Source of the DNA: Trichinella spiralis
Taxonomy: Eukaryota; Nematoda; Enoplea; Trichinellida; Trichinellidae
NCBI GenBank assembly: GCA_000181795.3
Contig: CM012955.1
Span: forward strand, 4,150,637 to 4,214,636
Direction of reading: 5' to 3'
DNA length: 64,000 bases
Both the position numbers and the translations under genes were made by a program. The notes beneath the pieces are model-generated. The model was not told the origin of the DNA, did not search any database, and saw only the letters and a program-made list of their open reading frames with translations. The stretch's first letter is position 1; the number at the start of each line of letters is the position of its first letter. This document shows, one piece after another, positions 25,874-45,620 of the stretch.

Positions 25874-27884
25874 CGAGCTGAAAAGGAAAAAACAATTTGA
25901 ACCTGCACATCAACAATTTACAAAAATCAAAATTCAAAAAAACACAACAACAACAACAGCTACAGTAATGATGGAACAGAGTGAAAAGAGAGAAAAAGAA
26001 ATAGTATTTACAAATTGCACACTTGCGAGGCGACAACGATAACGCGAAGCATTGTCGGCAGTGATCACAATTTGGCAAAAAGAATGAATAAAACAAGAAG
26101 ATGTTCTCCGCTGTCGTTTTATACAAGTCGGAAATTGGCAAATATTTATTACATGACTTCATTCAACATTCCCACTGATACTGCCTTATCGGGGACGCGA
26201 TAATGATTGACTTTTAAACAAACGGATTAATTAAGATAACTTGTCGACAAGCGTAACAAGTTGAGCATTATTAAACACAAATTATTCAAAAAACAAACAA
26301 ACAAACAAACAAATGAAAATTCCACTTTTCCTTGATGCTTGAACAATTTTCATCGCAACGTCACCCGTGCGTTCAAATTTCTTTTGCATTCAGTCAACAG
26401 CCATATTCTTCGATGGTGATTTCAATTTTCAAACAATCACAATTCTTCGTACAAAATCTGCTTGCCCATCGCGTTCATGGACAGTTTATGAAATATTGTC
26501 AAAAGTTGAAGCGATTTCAATTCTCCACTAAGCATTTGCATGAACGACGATTTGAACAGATTTGAAATGCAACAACCTGCATGGATGTACTGTGATACTT
26601 GGTGAGCAAGCTGAATAAATGGTGTTTGCTTTGGTTGGTCTGAATCAATTTTGCACACACACACACACACATCGACCAGCATCAAACAACGAAACTGACT
26701 CTTGAAAAAAATAATTCCCTCAGCTTACACTTATTTCGCTGAAGTGACTATTCTCGACAAAAGCAAAAAAACAACCAAATCACCCAATTAAAAATATTAT
26801 TAACAATGCAGACAGACTGTGTGGGCGCAGTTGATTCACTTGCACTGTTCACTCGTGAGGATTTAGAAAAAACCCAATCTGCTATAGTAAGAATGCAACA
26901 ATTGACAAAAAATTCAAATAAGCTCGTTTTTTAAATCAATAATTGAGAACATGGGAAATTCACTTCTCTCATACCTTTCAAATGACAAGACTAATCTCAA
27001 AAGAAAATAAACATCCAATTCAATTCAGCTTTCCAAAACAAAAAAAAATTCACATTTATCTGCACTTAAAAACACTATCATATCATCCAGATTTTATTTT
27101 CAAAAATCAATTACCTTTACACAAAAATGCTCAACTATAAACAAACAAACATGTGACAATTATTTTTAAAAAAAATTCAATTATGATTTAAACAATCGAT
27201 TGTAAGCTAAATGAATTTCATTGAATATACGAAAAAATAACTTGCAATAACATATGTTCATTCTAAGACTATGCCACATTGTTTACCCAGCTTTCTGCGA
27301 CAGTGTAACAGTAAAGAGGGCATTGCACAATTACTGAATTTAGGATTACTGTAGAAAGAAAAGTAAGTTTATCCGCAGCAAATTACATATTGACAGTCAT
27401 CTGCTGAATTCAACAACAATGCCGTCTGCATGCATTGGATAAACATTTTTACCACATAATAAGAATTACATCTGCAACAAATGAATAGTGTGCAATTCTT
27501 TTTTAAAATAATTACAATTCATTTTCATATATTGCATTAACCAATTCTCCAGTTATCTTCTACAGTGCTCATTGTTGAATTCTGGATTTTTGTACTGCAT
27601 TCGTTTCTTCCACGCCAACATACACTGAATAATTTGACTTTTATTAAAAGCACATATCACTTTAACAGATTTAATTATAAACGAAGTAAAGTAAATAAAC
27701 TTGAAACCAGTACTAATCCAGTGTTATATGAGAACAAAGAAAAACAACATACACACACACATTCGCATACAAAAACATGAACAAACCTATTAAACAATCC
27801 AAACAAGTATATTTGAAAAACAAATAAACAATTTATCAATGCGAATATGTTATACGCAAAGTAGTAAAGACAAACACCATTTCA
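25874..27884. other. intergenic, no gene seen
   Basis: Lies between the 5' end of the MFSD12-like gene and the 3' end of the SPPL2-like gene, both on the minus strand. Contains a short (CA)n at 26655-26671 and another CA-rich tract near 27750. Only short unsupported frames. Confidence 0.6.
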
Positions 27885-30800
27885 TCACTGAGCAGCGGTG
27901 ACAAGGCTGCCATCTTCACGGACGTCATCACATTCGATTCTCTGTAAAATATGATAATTTTCGTTAATTTAATGCAATAATAATAAAATATTAATAATAA
28001 AATACTCACAAATTCACCCCGCCACATTTTCAACATTTCACCACGACAAAGAGCTGAAGCGTAAGTAAAAAATAAAACACTAGGAACAATGTACAATAGT
28101 GCTGGTTGACCGTTTCCAGTGATCAACAAGATCATCAACGTCATTACCAAACCCAATAGATAACCTGAACGATGCTCATTTTGTTAAACATCACAAAAAT
28201 GACAGTAAATGAAAATTTTACCAATTGAAGACATAATGAAGTACAAGTTATATCGTATGTTCCACGAGCGGTCAAATGCAGCATTAAAGCCAACCATAAT
28301 ACCTTAGAAAAGGAAAATTATTACAAAAAATAAATGAATGAAAAATAGTTTTGTACCTGGTATTATAACATCGCCAAAACCTAAACTCGTCGGCATCAAT
28401 GAATATATTCCACTAAGTTTTGCACAGCTAACTGCCAAATCAGTCAGCTGAGGTACCACTATCATCAGAGGTAACTGCAAAAGAGAAGAGAAACTATGAT
28501 GAAAATTCAATAAAATTTAAAAACCATCTCTTACCATTTCTTTAGCATTTTCAACATTGACCACAGCACCTCTTCCTTTAGAACAACCGCCTCCGGTTAC
28601 CACATCCAACATTATACTGCAACCCTAAAAGCAAACAGAATACTTGAAATAAATGAAAGGAAAAAAACAATAAATATCCACTTAGTAAACCCACATTAGT
28701 AAAATAAGGTGATATGAAGACCATAGTAACATCGTAGATAAGAAATGCTAATGAAAAAATGGTGACTGCCTATAAAACAAATCAATAATAATAATAACAT
28801 GCACTGTAAAATTTCAAATAGCAATTGTTAACCTTCAACGTTGGCAATCTGACGTTGGATATAACAGAAATTAATATAGCCAAACCTAGGATATTTTGCA
28901 AAACAACAGCATACCTGACGAAAAAACTAAAAGTTATAACGAATAGAAAAAGATAAAAACACAATCACTGTACCATTGTTTTCTGAAAACAAACCAACTA
29001 ATCGTCAATAGGAAGCAGAAAGAGCAGAGGAATATACGCTTCAATGGAATACTCCAATTACGACTGTCACTTCGTTTTGTAAAAAAGTTGAATATCGCTT
29101 TCAAGAAATTCAAAGGAACTCTTAAATAAAACTGAAATTAACAAAAAACAACACTTCAAATACAACCAACTTACTCTTTATGGCAAAACAGACTATTTGG
29201 AATGGCATGTAAAAAGCAATCGTATAAGGAAACGTATGCAGAGAAAAGATAAATTGACAAAATAAACCAAACTGAAATTATTCCATTAATATATAGTCAA
29301 ATGAATTATAATGGAACACATACTTGCATAATCATATGCAAAAAATAGAAACAACAACAAACAAACGCTCATAAACAGAGCACTGAACAATGTACGCAGG
29401 TTTGATTGGATGTTCGAAGCTTTGCTATTTTGGCTATCTTCAAAATTGTTTGCTCTCGTTGAATCCGACGCAGAAGCTCCGTTTCCGTCACTAATTTTCC
29501 TGTACGCTTCAGCTAGCCGTAGCTTCATTTTCAATCTACAATATCATTACAAATTAACAATTCTTTTACGTCGCCGAATCAACAGGGAGGGGAGCCATCC
29601 GTTTACGCTATATCATGTTTACAGCCAGCCCAGTAGCTTCCAGCCATCAAAGCAAACACCGCAATCACAACTAAAACTACCGGCGTAATTGCAACTGTCC
29701 AATCGACAGGCGAATAAAAGCGCAAATGGATATTTGAACTGCTTCTTGGATTTTCAGACAAATCCTAAAATTGAATATGGTAAAATTCAAAACATTGAAA
29801 AAGGAAATATGCATACCAGTATTTTTTGAAACCAATAACTGTCAATAAAATATATCGACATGTTCAAAAATCCAAACGGGATGGATGGATCAAAATAACT
29901 GAACGACTAAAAATAGCACAACCGCATAAAAAAATCCTTTCTTTTTCCTCTCTTCTTCATTTACCAAATCATCCTCAAGAAACAATGCAACATCACCATC
30001 GTGCTCATGCAAATATCTCAACCTGGATACAATACTCGCGCTATGAGGTCCGCATTCAGAGCTATTTTTAGATTCGTGTAAACCATAAACCACACAGTTC
30101 GCAAATGATGCATTTCGACTCAAAGGTTGACACCAATAATCGTCATCCATGTTCCAGAATACAAGCTTGTATGGAATCTTGAAAATAAAAAAAACAATTT
30201 CACGATAATGCAATAATTCATATTTTGCTGGTATATATCAGCCTTTGAAAAAATTTAGTTATTCATCCGTAAACACTGTCCTTAATACCAACGAGCATTT
30301 AACCAACAAGAGAAAGTCAAAAACTGTTCATCTTACTGTAAGCAAAGCACAGAATCTATTTTCGAAGCGTTTGAATTTCTTCTATCAACATTTAAGATAA
30401 AAGCTTATAAAATGGTATTGCTGAGTTCAATAAATGAGATATACGAAAATACATCTTTTAATTTTACAGTGCTGTTGCAATGAAAATAATGATGCATTAC
30501 AATTGTGTAGCACAATGGAACACAATAATCAACATCAATGCATCGAGCTTTACTTGAATAAAAATGCACTATTCGCTTTAGAAAAATAACAACATATTAA
30601 AATAATAACTGCATTTCATTTTAAATAAATTCCTAAAGTATCAATAAAAGTTATGAATTAAAATATTTAAAACTGCGCGGAAAAAAATTTCAATTATACA
30701 GCTTCACTTTTAGATGATGCCAACTTTGAACTCTCAGGTTCATGTTGAGCACAAACACGACAGGATCTACCGGATAATACGTTCGTTGCGTCAATAAAAA

Positions 30801-30926
30801 CGTAAAGCTCTGAAGATTGTATTATCTAAAAGAATACCATCATCAATATGAAGAAACAAGAAAAACAGCCACACATACTAACAAACTTAAACAAATGAAG
30901 TAAAAAATTTTCTTAAAACCAGCCAT
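27885..30926 (-). CDS. signal peptide peptidase-like 2 (SPPL2) intramembrane aspartyl protease
   Basis: SPPL2 enzymes cleave type II membrane-protein stubs inside the lipid bilayer of endosomes/lysosomes. About 15 exons give roughly 583 aa. The signal peptide is MAGFKKIFYFICLSLL (30926-30879). A lumenal protease-associated region with several Cys and N-glycosylation sequons follows. Nine membrane spans hold all three signatures: LIYDVTMVF (YD active Asp, near 28720), LGFGDVIIPG (GxGD active Asp, near 28360) and GQPALLY (PAL motif, near 28100). RLPTLK and CSIMLDVVTGG are also conserved. In exon 14 the frame runs on to a short acidic tail ending VTAAQ-stop at 27885. The donor of exon 5 must be at GC|GTAAAC, in the YWAG-CKHD segment, to keep frame. 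Assignment to SPPL2 rather than SPP/SPPL3 rests on the signal peptide and lumenal domain. Confidence 0.93.
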
Positions 30927-31540
30927 ATAGATAAAGCACAGCTCAATTTCAGCTTCGTTAAAACGCTGCAACAAAATGCAAACACAACAGCCTCAGACGT
31001 AAAAGAATAAATCGTCGATAATCAGGTCAACATAGAATAGATAATCAGGAGCAAAAGTACAGTAATGCCAAGGTAAAGGTTTTAATAAAGTGGCCATTGC
31101 AGTATTATCAATTATTAAATGTATCATTCATTGTTCAAACACAATTTGCAAATGTAGTAATGATCATGTAGATATCTCTGTTGCATAAAGAGCACAATAA
31201 CGGATAATCAACAATTAAAGCGCAAAAAATAAAAACAATAGAATGTGGAATTGTGAAATTCAACTGTGATAAATTTATCAAATGGATGATGGCAGCCGAA
31301 AAGCTTCAAATGAATTACGAGACACCCGTTCAAAATTACCAGAAAAAACAAGATAAATAAAAGGTCTCATGATTTAAATAAACCTTTAACACATCATTTC
31401 AAAAACAGAACATTGCTGAATAAAATGATGCGCCTGCAACATTTCATATCCAAGCTGGCCGGTGCGCTTCTGACTAAACTAAACCAAGACCCTCAAGACT
31501 AAACCCCTCGAAGTTTCGACGATGATATACAGCATAATAA
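30927..31540. other. no gene seen; upstream of the SPPL2-like gene
   Basis: AT-rich DNA, presumably carrying the promoter of the SPPL2-like gene, which starts at 30926 on the minus strand. No open frame of note. Confidence 0.5.
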
Positions 31541-31564
31541 ACAGAAACAACAACAAAGCGATCG

Positions 31565-31631
31565 ATTAAACTGTTTATTAGAACAAGGTAGCAACAATCA
31601 TTGTTATAAACCACACTGCGGTCAACAACCA
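31565..31631. repeat. direct repeat copy A (possible LTR remnant)
   Basis: 67 bases about 80% identical by eye to 32849-32914, in the same orientation. On the minus strand this copy contains AATAAA, as an LTR polyadenylation signal might. It lies on the 3' side of the gag-like fragment. Confidence 0.5.
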
Positions 31632-31635
31632 GAAA

Positions 31636-31890
31636 TTGGATAAACTTTCTGATAACGACGTTGCCTCATCTTACAAAGAACAAACGATATACTTCATTAT
31701 TGCGCATTCGGGAGACCGCTGCATGAACAAGCCAGAGTTCAAACAACAGTATCAAACTGGAGTACTCCAGGTAATTTTCATGCTCATTTGCAAATCCTCA
31801 ACAGTCAGTCGGGAGAGACGGAAAGAAGAATGGCTGCTGTGGGATTGCCTCTCGCGGTGCTCATCAAGCAGAAATGGAGAAGAAGATTAA
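31636..31890 (+). CDS. unidentified short open frame next to the retroelement remnant
   Basis: An open frame of 84 codons with start-like TTG/ATG context (KLSDNDVASSYKEQTIYFII near the start). A 34-nt GTAATT...CAACAG segment at about 31770-31803 could be a small intron; removing it gives a different ending, ASRGAHQAEMEKKINNF-stop. Neither version resembles a family I know. It may be part of the retroelement or chance. Confidence 0.2.
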   Translation: MDKLSDNDVASSYKEQTIYFIIAHSGDRCMNKPEFKQQYQTGVLQVIFMLICKSSTVSRERRKEEWLLWDCLSRCSSSRNGEED

Positions 31891-32084
31891 TAACTTCTGA
31901 ACTTAACTTCAACATTTTGTCGATTTCATCAAGTGTTCTTATTAGAACAGAAAAAATGACTTTTATCTAATAAATTGTAGTTCACCGCATTTCGATCTTT
32001 AATCAGCGTTCTCTTCAAAAGATTTGATCCAACAAAGGTTGGAATGCGGAGGGCATTTCTTGATGGATTTCGCCAATAGATATG

Positions 32085-32655
32085 AACCATTCTTCAAGGT
32101 ACTTAGCGATGGTATCAGACTGGGTAACGCAATTTTCTTTACAGCTGTTGCCCTTAAGTCGAGATTTCGAGTCTTGCAATCTGCCGTACCAACTCGGTGA
32201 ACTGCAGATTACTCGACATTTTCTCAGCAAGACGAACGGACATCGAGTTTCTGATGTCCAGCATGTTGCTGTCTTCTTCTAGGACATGGGCGTTCTGTCA
32301 GAATTCGAAAGCCATGCCAATCTCAACCGCCCTTTCTATGTCCACGCGCAGCTCTTGTAAGGTTCGCGGCTGATCCATTCATATCACGCTGAATGCTGCC
32401 TTCATCATCATACTATCGGAGAAGCGGCAAAGTAGGTGGTCTTCTAATATGTGGGCCTTCATGCCAAGTTCGGCAATTTCCATTGTGAAGTTTGAAACCT
32501 ATTGTCCATCGCGTTACCACAATTAATGGAATCGAGCAGTCACGTCAGAAATAAAATCTCTATCGTCGTCAAGCCGCAGAAGCAGGTAGCAAAATTCTGC
32601 GTAAAAATTACTCGATGACCAACCTTGGCCCATTCTTACGGTGAGACGCAATTCA
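32085..32655 (-). pseudogene. decayed gag-like retrotransposon fragment
   Basis: One minus-strand frame reads almost continuously but is broken by at least five stops. It contains YLLLRLDDDRDFISDVTARF, then MEIAELGMKAHILEDHLLCR, then PRTLQELRVDIERAVEIG. This pattern (an arginine-rich domain, a helix of about 20 residues, then 'LxxGL'-like and 'PxTLxEA'-like segments) resembles the capsid region of Ty3/gypsy-type Gag proteins. No protease, reverse transcriptase or integrase motif is seen nearby. The fragment lies between two imperfect direct repeats, consistent with a deleted or non-autonomous LTR element. Family assignment is tentative. Confidence 0.5.
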
Positions 32656-32848
32656 GTCGAAAATGTCTTATAAAATAGCCAACCAAGACTTCGGTTCCAT
32701 GTTCAGGAAAAACGTTTGAGGCTGGAGAGTACGCTTAAGCCTCGGGACTATCTTCACGGTCGCTACAATCTGCGTTGACTTTTCGAATTCTTTTACGTTT
32801 CTTCGAAGAAATTGAGAACAATATAGAGAAATGATAACAACGGAATTA

Positions 32849-32914
32849 ATTAAAGCGTTTACTAGAACATGGTAGCGACAACTGTTGTGATAAACCGCAC
32901 TGCAGACGACAACC
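32849..32914. repeat. direct repeat copy B (possible LTR remnant)
   Basis: Partner of 31565-31631. It lies on the 5' side of the minus-strand gag-like fragment, giving an element of about 1.35 kb. Repeat boundaries and target-site duplications could not be defined. Confidence 0.5.
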
Positions 32915-32919
32915 AACCG

Positions 32920-34823
32920 ATCACTGCAAAGATACCCCACTGACCGTCATTGTACACGTCAGGATATCACCGTAACCTTTCTGATCTTCAAGTATCACAA
33001 AAGTTTATTCTATCGATTAGTCGTCAGATCTTCTTGCGGTAAGGGCTTCCTTTGTGCCATGGCTGGAATAAATGACGTTTAACATTTCCTTTCGAAATGT
33101 ATTGAGCACTTGTGCACCAGTTGCACATCAATAAATAGCTGTCACTTAATGAAATAAAGAACATTTTCTTGGTTTTGTATGTACGCAAGTACACATTTAT
33201 GTTTGAAATAAATTTTGATATAATTTTTTGTCTGCTCCAGTATTTCTTTCTTTTATTCCGAAATAAAAAGACATACTGTAACTTTATGATTCACACCTAC
33301 ATTATTTTATACAGTATGGAATAGGCAATAACTTCCCAGGGCACTTTTGATTAATGACTGGCCACATTTTAAAGTTTATTTAGCAGTGTATCATGTGGTC
33401 ACGAAAAGAATATTATTAACAATGATGCCTATTATATTATGTAAGGTATTTTTGATTTAAATGCAATATACTAGTTTAGGTTGGGTATTGAATTGGTGTA
33501 TAATTTTTAATTACTCAGTGTATAAACAAAATAAGTGCTTTAGTATAAATTTTGTCAAACTGAAAATCAGAATAGATGAGAAGTCCGCAATGAAAATTTG
33601 TATAACAGTCGCAGCATATGTCGAATTCAAGATGAATGAAATGTGAGGGTGAAATTGATTGTCTGGTATTTTTTCTCGACAATTAGCATGCTGTTTTTTA
33701 TAATGAGTTTTACACATGTATTCAGCAGTCATGTAGTATAACATCGTTTGGGATGCATTACGCGAAAAAATCGTCAACATTTTTATCATGCTTAAAATAA
33801 TTAAATTCAATGTTTTTATTTTGCCTACTAAGCATGAAATGAATGTTATTGATTTTGAATTGTCTGGAATTGGGCAGTTCAATTGGAAAAGAATTGCTGA
33901 GCTGCAAATCGTGAAGTGATATTTTTTTACTTATGCGAAAAAAATGTTCGCTTAAATTGTTCATTGATTGAATTCTGTTATTTTTTGGATTGTTTAGTTG
34001 AATAATGAAGAAGAAATTCATTGGCATGATGAATGTATTTTTTCTAATTGGTGCTATTTTTTGTTGTAATTTTGAGATGAATTTATTTGTTGTTTGTGTC
34101 TTTAATTTATGATAATTGTAGGTAATTTGTTCTTCGCTGGATGAGTTTGTTATTGATGTTTGTGTTCAGGTTTTGCCATTTATAACAAGTTGCTTATAAC
34201 TCTTTAGCTCGCGTTTTACGAGAATTGGGGTAGAAATATTTTGCATAGCTTCTTTCATGGGAAAGATGGCTTTGTTTCACGCACACGGGCGTTCATTCAT
34301 AAATGCTTGCTTTCATAGCAGTTGTATGCCATTGGATAATTTATTAATGGTGTGGTGCTGTTTTGCAGATGACGTTGTTCGGACGTCACATTTAACTTTC
34401 CTCACAACAGGTTTGTCATTTTTTTGCCCGGTCGGTAATTCTACATGGTCCAATATGTTTTCTTTCTGCTTTGCATTATCGATGTTGTCTTTTATTTTTC
34501 TTTCAAACATTACTTTTATTTTCAATTTGAAAATTCAATTGATTAACTTTACAGCTGAAGTGAATGATTTGATTAGAAATTCGAGTCGACCAATGGCGAA
34601 GCTACAATTTGGGTATATTTACTGTCATTGTTGAGATGAGTTTTTATTTGCGAAAAAGCTATTCACTTGATTGTTGTTTGGAAAATTGTTTTTTTTCAAT
34701 TCAGAAGTGTTTAAAAATTAGAATATTTGAAGAAATTGAGAATAAAATTGGAAAAAAAAATTCGAATATCCATCCACTGGCTGTTATGCGTATGTTGTGC
34801 TTAGGATGAGAATTTAGTTGGAG
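32920..34823. other. no gene seen; upstream region of the SNRK homolog
   Basis: AT-rich DNA with unsupported open frames on both strands (for example 33511-33882 minus, 34257-34634 plus). Two acceptor-like sites (TTCAATTCAG near 34702, GTGCTTAG near 34804) precede the SNRK start codon and may join a 5' leader exon or accept a spliced leader. Confidence 0.5.
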
Positions 34824-37527
<2,704 letters not shown>

Positions 37528-38842
37528 GGTAAAATACCCGAATGAAATATGCAATTTAGCATTTCACTTGAAATTTATTGTAAAAAAAAGGAAATAAGAA
37601 AGTGTCTTTCTTTTTTTTTATTAAATCAGTTGCTGAAAAGACAATCTATTTCAAAGATGGAATTGATTGGATTTGTTGAATGTGATGAAGCGCAACACTT
37701 GAAGATTGTATATTATGTTTCGAAAAGAAATTTCTCGTTGTCGTTGTTTTATTTCACTTGAAATTGTTACATCTTATTACTTATTATTATTATTATTATT
37801 ATTATTATTAGATTTGCCTTTTGTATTGTACAACGGGTGATTTTATTTTCTTCCAATATTAGCTTGCATCTTTGTTCATTTATAATGTAATAATATCTAC
37901 TACATCTCATATGTGCATACATGTTTATTGTGCGTGTGTGTGTATATATATATATATACGCTTGTTTAATGTGCAAAAAGCTTTTGCAACTTCATTTTCC
38001 ATAATTGACTTATTGGAAAAAGAAATCAGGGAATCAGTTAGTTTTATTCACTGTTGATACAGTATAATTTGTTAGCTGTTATTGGAAAAAATTCTTTCCT
38101 CTTCCACAATGAATTTACCTGCTATATAGTATATATATGTATATTGCCAGCTTTTCGTTTGTTAATTTTTCTCGATTCAAATTTGGTCGTGGTCTCTTGT
38201 TTTAACATACATTTTTACCCTTTTCTGATACAGTTTTACATTTTTTGAAAAACACTTTTGCTGCTGATGAATAAATAAAAATGTACTTATTATCTTGGAG
38301 GAAAAGGTAAATTTTTTTCCAATTAATTTTTGTATTTGCAAATTTACCTAATCCATGCGTTGTTTGTTGAACTGCAAGAGCAGTTATAACTATGCTGTTG
38401 TTGTTGTTGCTTTTTTAAATATTTTATATTATAGAGTAATTCACTTTCAACCGCTGCTGTTTGTATTGCAGAGTAAGTTTTGAATACGATTGTGATGATT
38501 TTGTATTGCATTGGATAATTCAGCAAATTTGAGAAAAAAAGAAATTCTTTTTGCGTTTCACAGAATTTTCCAAGTGGGGATTTTGTATTTTTTATCTTGA
38601 AAATAGCCCCACCCCTCTTACATCTTGCAATAATTTCGTCTACAATGCCCGCATTCGTTGAGAATGTTAGAGTTTAGAGCCGAGCAAACTGAAATAATTT
38701 CTTCTTCTTCTTCTTCTAGTTGTATATTCAATTTATGCCTTGTAATTTTGCATCTGACCAAGCAACAGAGGCATTGAATTAATTTTTGTAAATTTCGTTT
38801 TTTAATAAATTATTTTCAGCTCGGACGAAGTTGAAGAGTTGA
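37528..38842 (+). other. SNRK 3' region and intergenic spacer
   Basis: Contains a (TTA)n tract at about 37780-37810, (TG)/(TA) tracts near 37930-37960 and an AATAAA at 38270 that could be the SNRK polyadenylation signal. No separate gene seen before the LeuRS start. Confidence 0.5.
38804..38820 (+). promoter_or_regulatory. possible spliced-leader or 5'-UTR acceptor site of LARS2
   Basis: TTTAATAAATTATTTTCAG ends 23 bases before the first in-frame ATG (38843) of the mitochondrial LeuRS gene. Because a stop codon directly precedes that ATG in frame, the acceptor must join untranslated sequence, either a leader exon or a spliced leader. This is inference; no outron partner was identified. Confidence 0.35.
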
Positions 38843-43260
<4,418 letters not shown>

Positions 43261-43301
43261 AATTTTCTGCTATACCTACTGCTTGCTCTGTTTACAAGTG
43301 C

Positions 43302-43307
43302 AATAAA
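43302..43307 (+). terminator. AATAAA polyadenylation signal of LARS2
   Basis: Canonical AATAAA lies 42 bases after the LeuRS stop codon, followed by AT-rich sequence. A short 3' untranslated region is likely. Confidence 0.6.
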
Positions 43308-43309
43308 AT

Positions 43310-44860
43310 AACCGAAGAATACAGAGAGATAGAGAGGGTAATTGGTGATATAGTTTTTTCTTTTTATTCTTCTATAATTTGATTTAAAAAAATAATAATG
43401 TATTTTTTTTTGAAAAATACAGTTATTGAATAGAAGCAACTGTATTGAACAGTGATTAGCAGTAGCAGCAGCAGTAGTTGAGTTGAAATGAGAGAGAGGA
43501 GGAGGGAATAATGGGAGAATGTGAAAAATCAATGATAAATTCAAATTTTCAGAAAGGTTTCTATTTTGAAATTGGCGAAGCTTCATTTTGTTGTTCAAAG
43601 GAAATGAAGAAGCTGCACTTTTGCAATAATAATCAGAAAAAAAAGAAGAAGTAGACGATGAAGAAGAAGAAATTTACGAAACCTTATTATTCAAACGAAA
43701 ATAGCCGTGTTAACGTCAATAAAAGATTTGAATTAACAACGAATTGAAAAATTTCTCTTTTCATCTTTCGTAGAATAAATAATAAATAATAATAATAAGT
43801 AATGGATTTTTTTCATCTAACTATTATCTTGATATGGTCTCTTTGAAGCTCGACGTGTGAAAGTGCAATGCTAATACGGCATGTACAAAGCAGCTGTTGA
43901 GTTTGCTTTTTTTTTGTTACACAAAAGACAAAAAAAGTATATATATATATATGTAATGTACATGAAGCAAAAAGCAGCACATTGTGTAGTGAAAAATTTG
44001 CTGCAGCTCGCTTGTTTCTTCTTTCAACAGGCATGATTAATTTATTGTTCAATTAAAAATTTTATTATCTTTTTCAGACTATTTCTTTTTGTTAATCGAT
44101 AACATTTAAGCGACGATTTAGTGACAATTTTCATCATTGCGTTATCAACAAGCAGCCGAGGAAAGAGAGAGAAAGCAGTTGACGGAAGCAATCGAGCCAG
44201 TTACAACAAACAGGCTTGTGGAGGAATAACTTGTGCAACGGTCCGTTGTTAGTTTTATATATATGTTATAACATATATATTATATATATATATATAATAT
44301 ATAGCAATCTTCGTTTGCCTCTTGGAAAACAGGAATTTTTGCTCTTCTTCTTCTCGTGGTGAATATAACAACAGCAGTGCAGCATTGTCAACTGGAATAT
44401 GCGCAACCAAGCAACAATGTTCAATGGTGGTGAAAGTCGAAATCCAGGTTTGAGTTGTTGAATTTTATTTTCATTATAATCAACTTTTAAAAATTCTTTT
44501 TATTTTTTATAAATATAATCCACAACAATTGCACAAAAGATGCATTGCGCTTTTAATCTTGTAATATCAGTGAGAGCAGAATTAATTATTATTGTAAATG
44601 GACAAAATGATCAGTTGTTGTTGTTGTTGTTGAAAATATTTATTTTTTCAGTGAAGCTAAAAGCAAATATTGTTTCAAAACAAGCGAAATAAAGTCATCT
44701 TAAAAACGAAGCTAACTAGTTAGCAATTATAATAAAAACTGCAATATAAAGTGAATTGAAACAAAACAAAACAATAACGAACTTAAAAAAAAACTGAATA
44801 TAAGAACACGCATATAATATCCAGCTCGAAAAGCATTTGTCGTCTGCATAAGTTGGGCAA
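43310..44860. other. intergenic, no gene seen
   Basis: AT-rich sequence with GAA/AAG-rich stretches (43640-43680), a (TA)n at 43939-43953 and a self-complementary AT run at about 44258-44302. Only unsupported short frames. Confidence 0.5.
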
Positions 44861-44875
44861 CTTTTTTTTTACAAA

Positions 44876-45361
44876 TTATCCCAGATATCTTGGTTGAATT
44901 GTTTCTGTTGTTGTTTTTTGGAAGCTATTCCAGATGCCGCTGTTGGGCAAAAATTGTTCTGCACCATTTTGCCGTTGGCCATCTGCCACGGCGGGTGCGG
45001 GGCCTGCTTTTTCTTCCACTACATTCTGTCCGAAGTGAAAAGCGCATTTTTTGTTCAACAGGCGGAGCTGTTGCCGTCGGCTATAAATCATTGGTCGGTT
45101 GGGCGGCTTCTTCAGCCGGCAGTTGCTTTGCGGCGCGCATCCTTGAAACGGGCCACACCACCACTTTGGGCTCTTTGGTTCGACAAGTGTCTTGTTTGTT
45201 GATTCGAAAATTCTCTTACCGACAAAAGCAAAAAAAACGAAGTACCGGAAAAAAGGATACTTTTTTTTTGAAAGTTCGTCCTGCTTTTTGTTCTGTTTTC
45301 CCATTTGTAAGCTGTTAATTTTATTATTGTAATGATCCAGTTGTTGTTTTTCATAAGTCAT
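44876..45361. CDS. coding-like island with competing frames on both strands, unidentified
   Basis: A stretch clearly richer in GC than its flanks. One plus frame reads AIPDAAVGQKLFCTILPLAI then CHGGCGACFFFHYILSE, a hydrophobic, Cys/Gly-rich segment with good codon choice. Another plus frame (44890-45318) is open throughout and its second half reads GGAVAVGYKSLVGWAASSAG then SCFAARILETGHTTTLG. A minus frame of 161 codons spans the same bases. A 27-nt GTGAAA...CAACAG segment at about 45039-45065 looks like a miniature intron, but its removal does not join the two attractive plus segments in frame. Possibly a small two-span membrane protein. No family recognised. Confidence 0.35.
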
Positions 45362-45567
45362 TGTTCATTTTATATTTTACTCCTGAATCTTGACGATCAT
45401 TTAAAAATAACACATTCATTTTTCTTTCTTTTTGCACTATTGCAATGCAATTTACTATTTCTTTCTTTTATTTTCTAAATTTTATTTATCTGTCAATTCA
45501 TATATTTATTATTTATTGGTGGTGATTGCCGTGGAATATTTAGTTCTGCTTCAAATCTTCACATACA

Positions 45568-45569
<2 letters not shown>

Positions 45570-45618
<49 letters not shown>
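45570..45618. repeat. (AT)n microsatellite
   Basis: About 24 uninterrupted AT units, the longest simple dinucleotide run in the window. Confidence 0.95.

Positions 45619-45620
<2 letters not shown>

Noticed and set aside
33511-33882. 123-codon minus frame upstream of SNRK
   Set aside because: Composition is Ile/Lys/Asn/Phe-rich as expected from AT-rich noncoding DNA; no splice sites or motifs support it.
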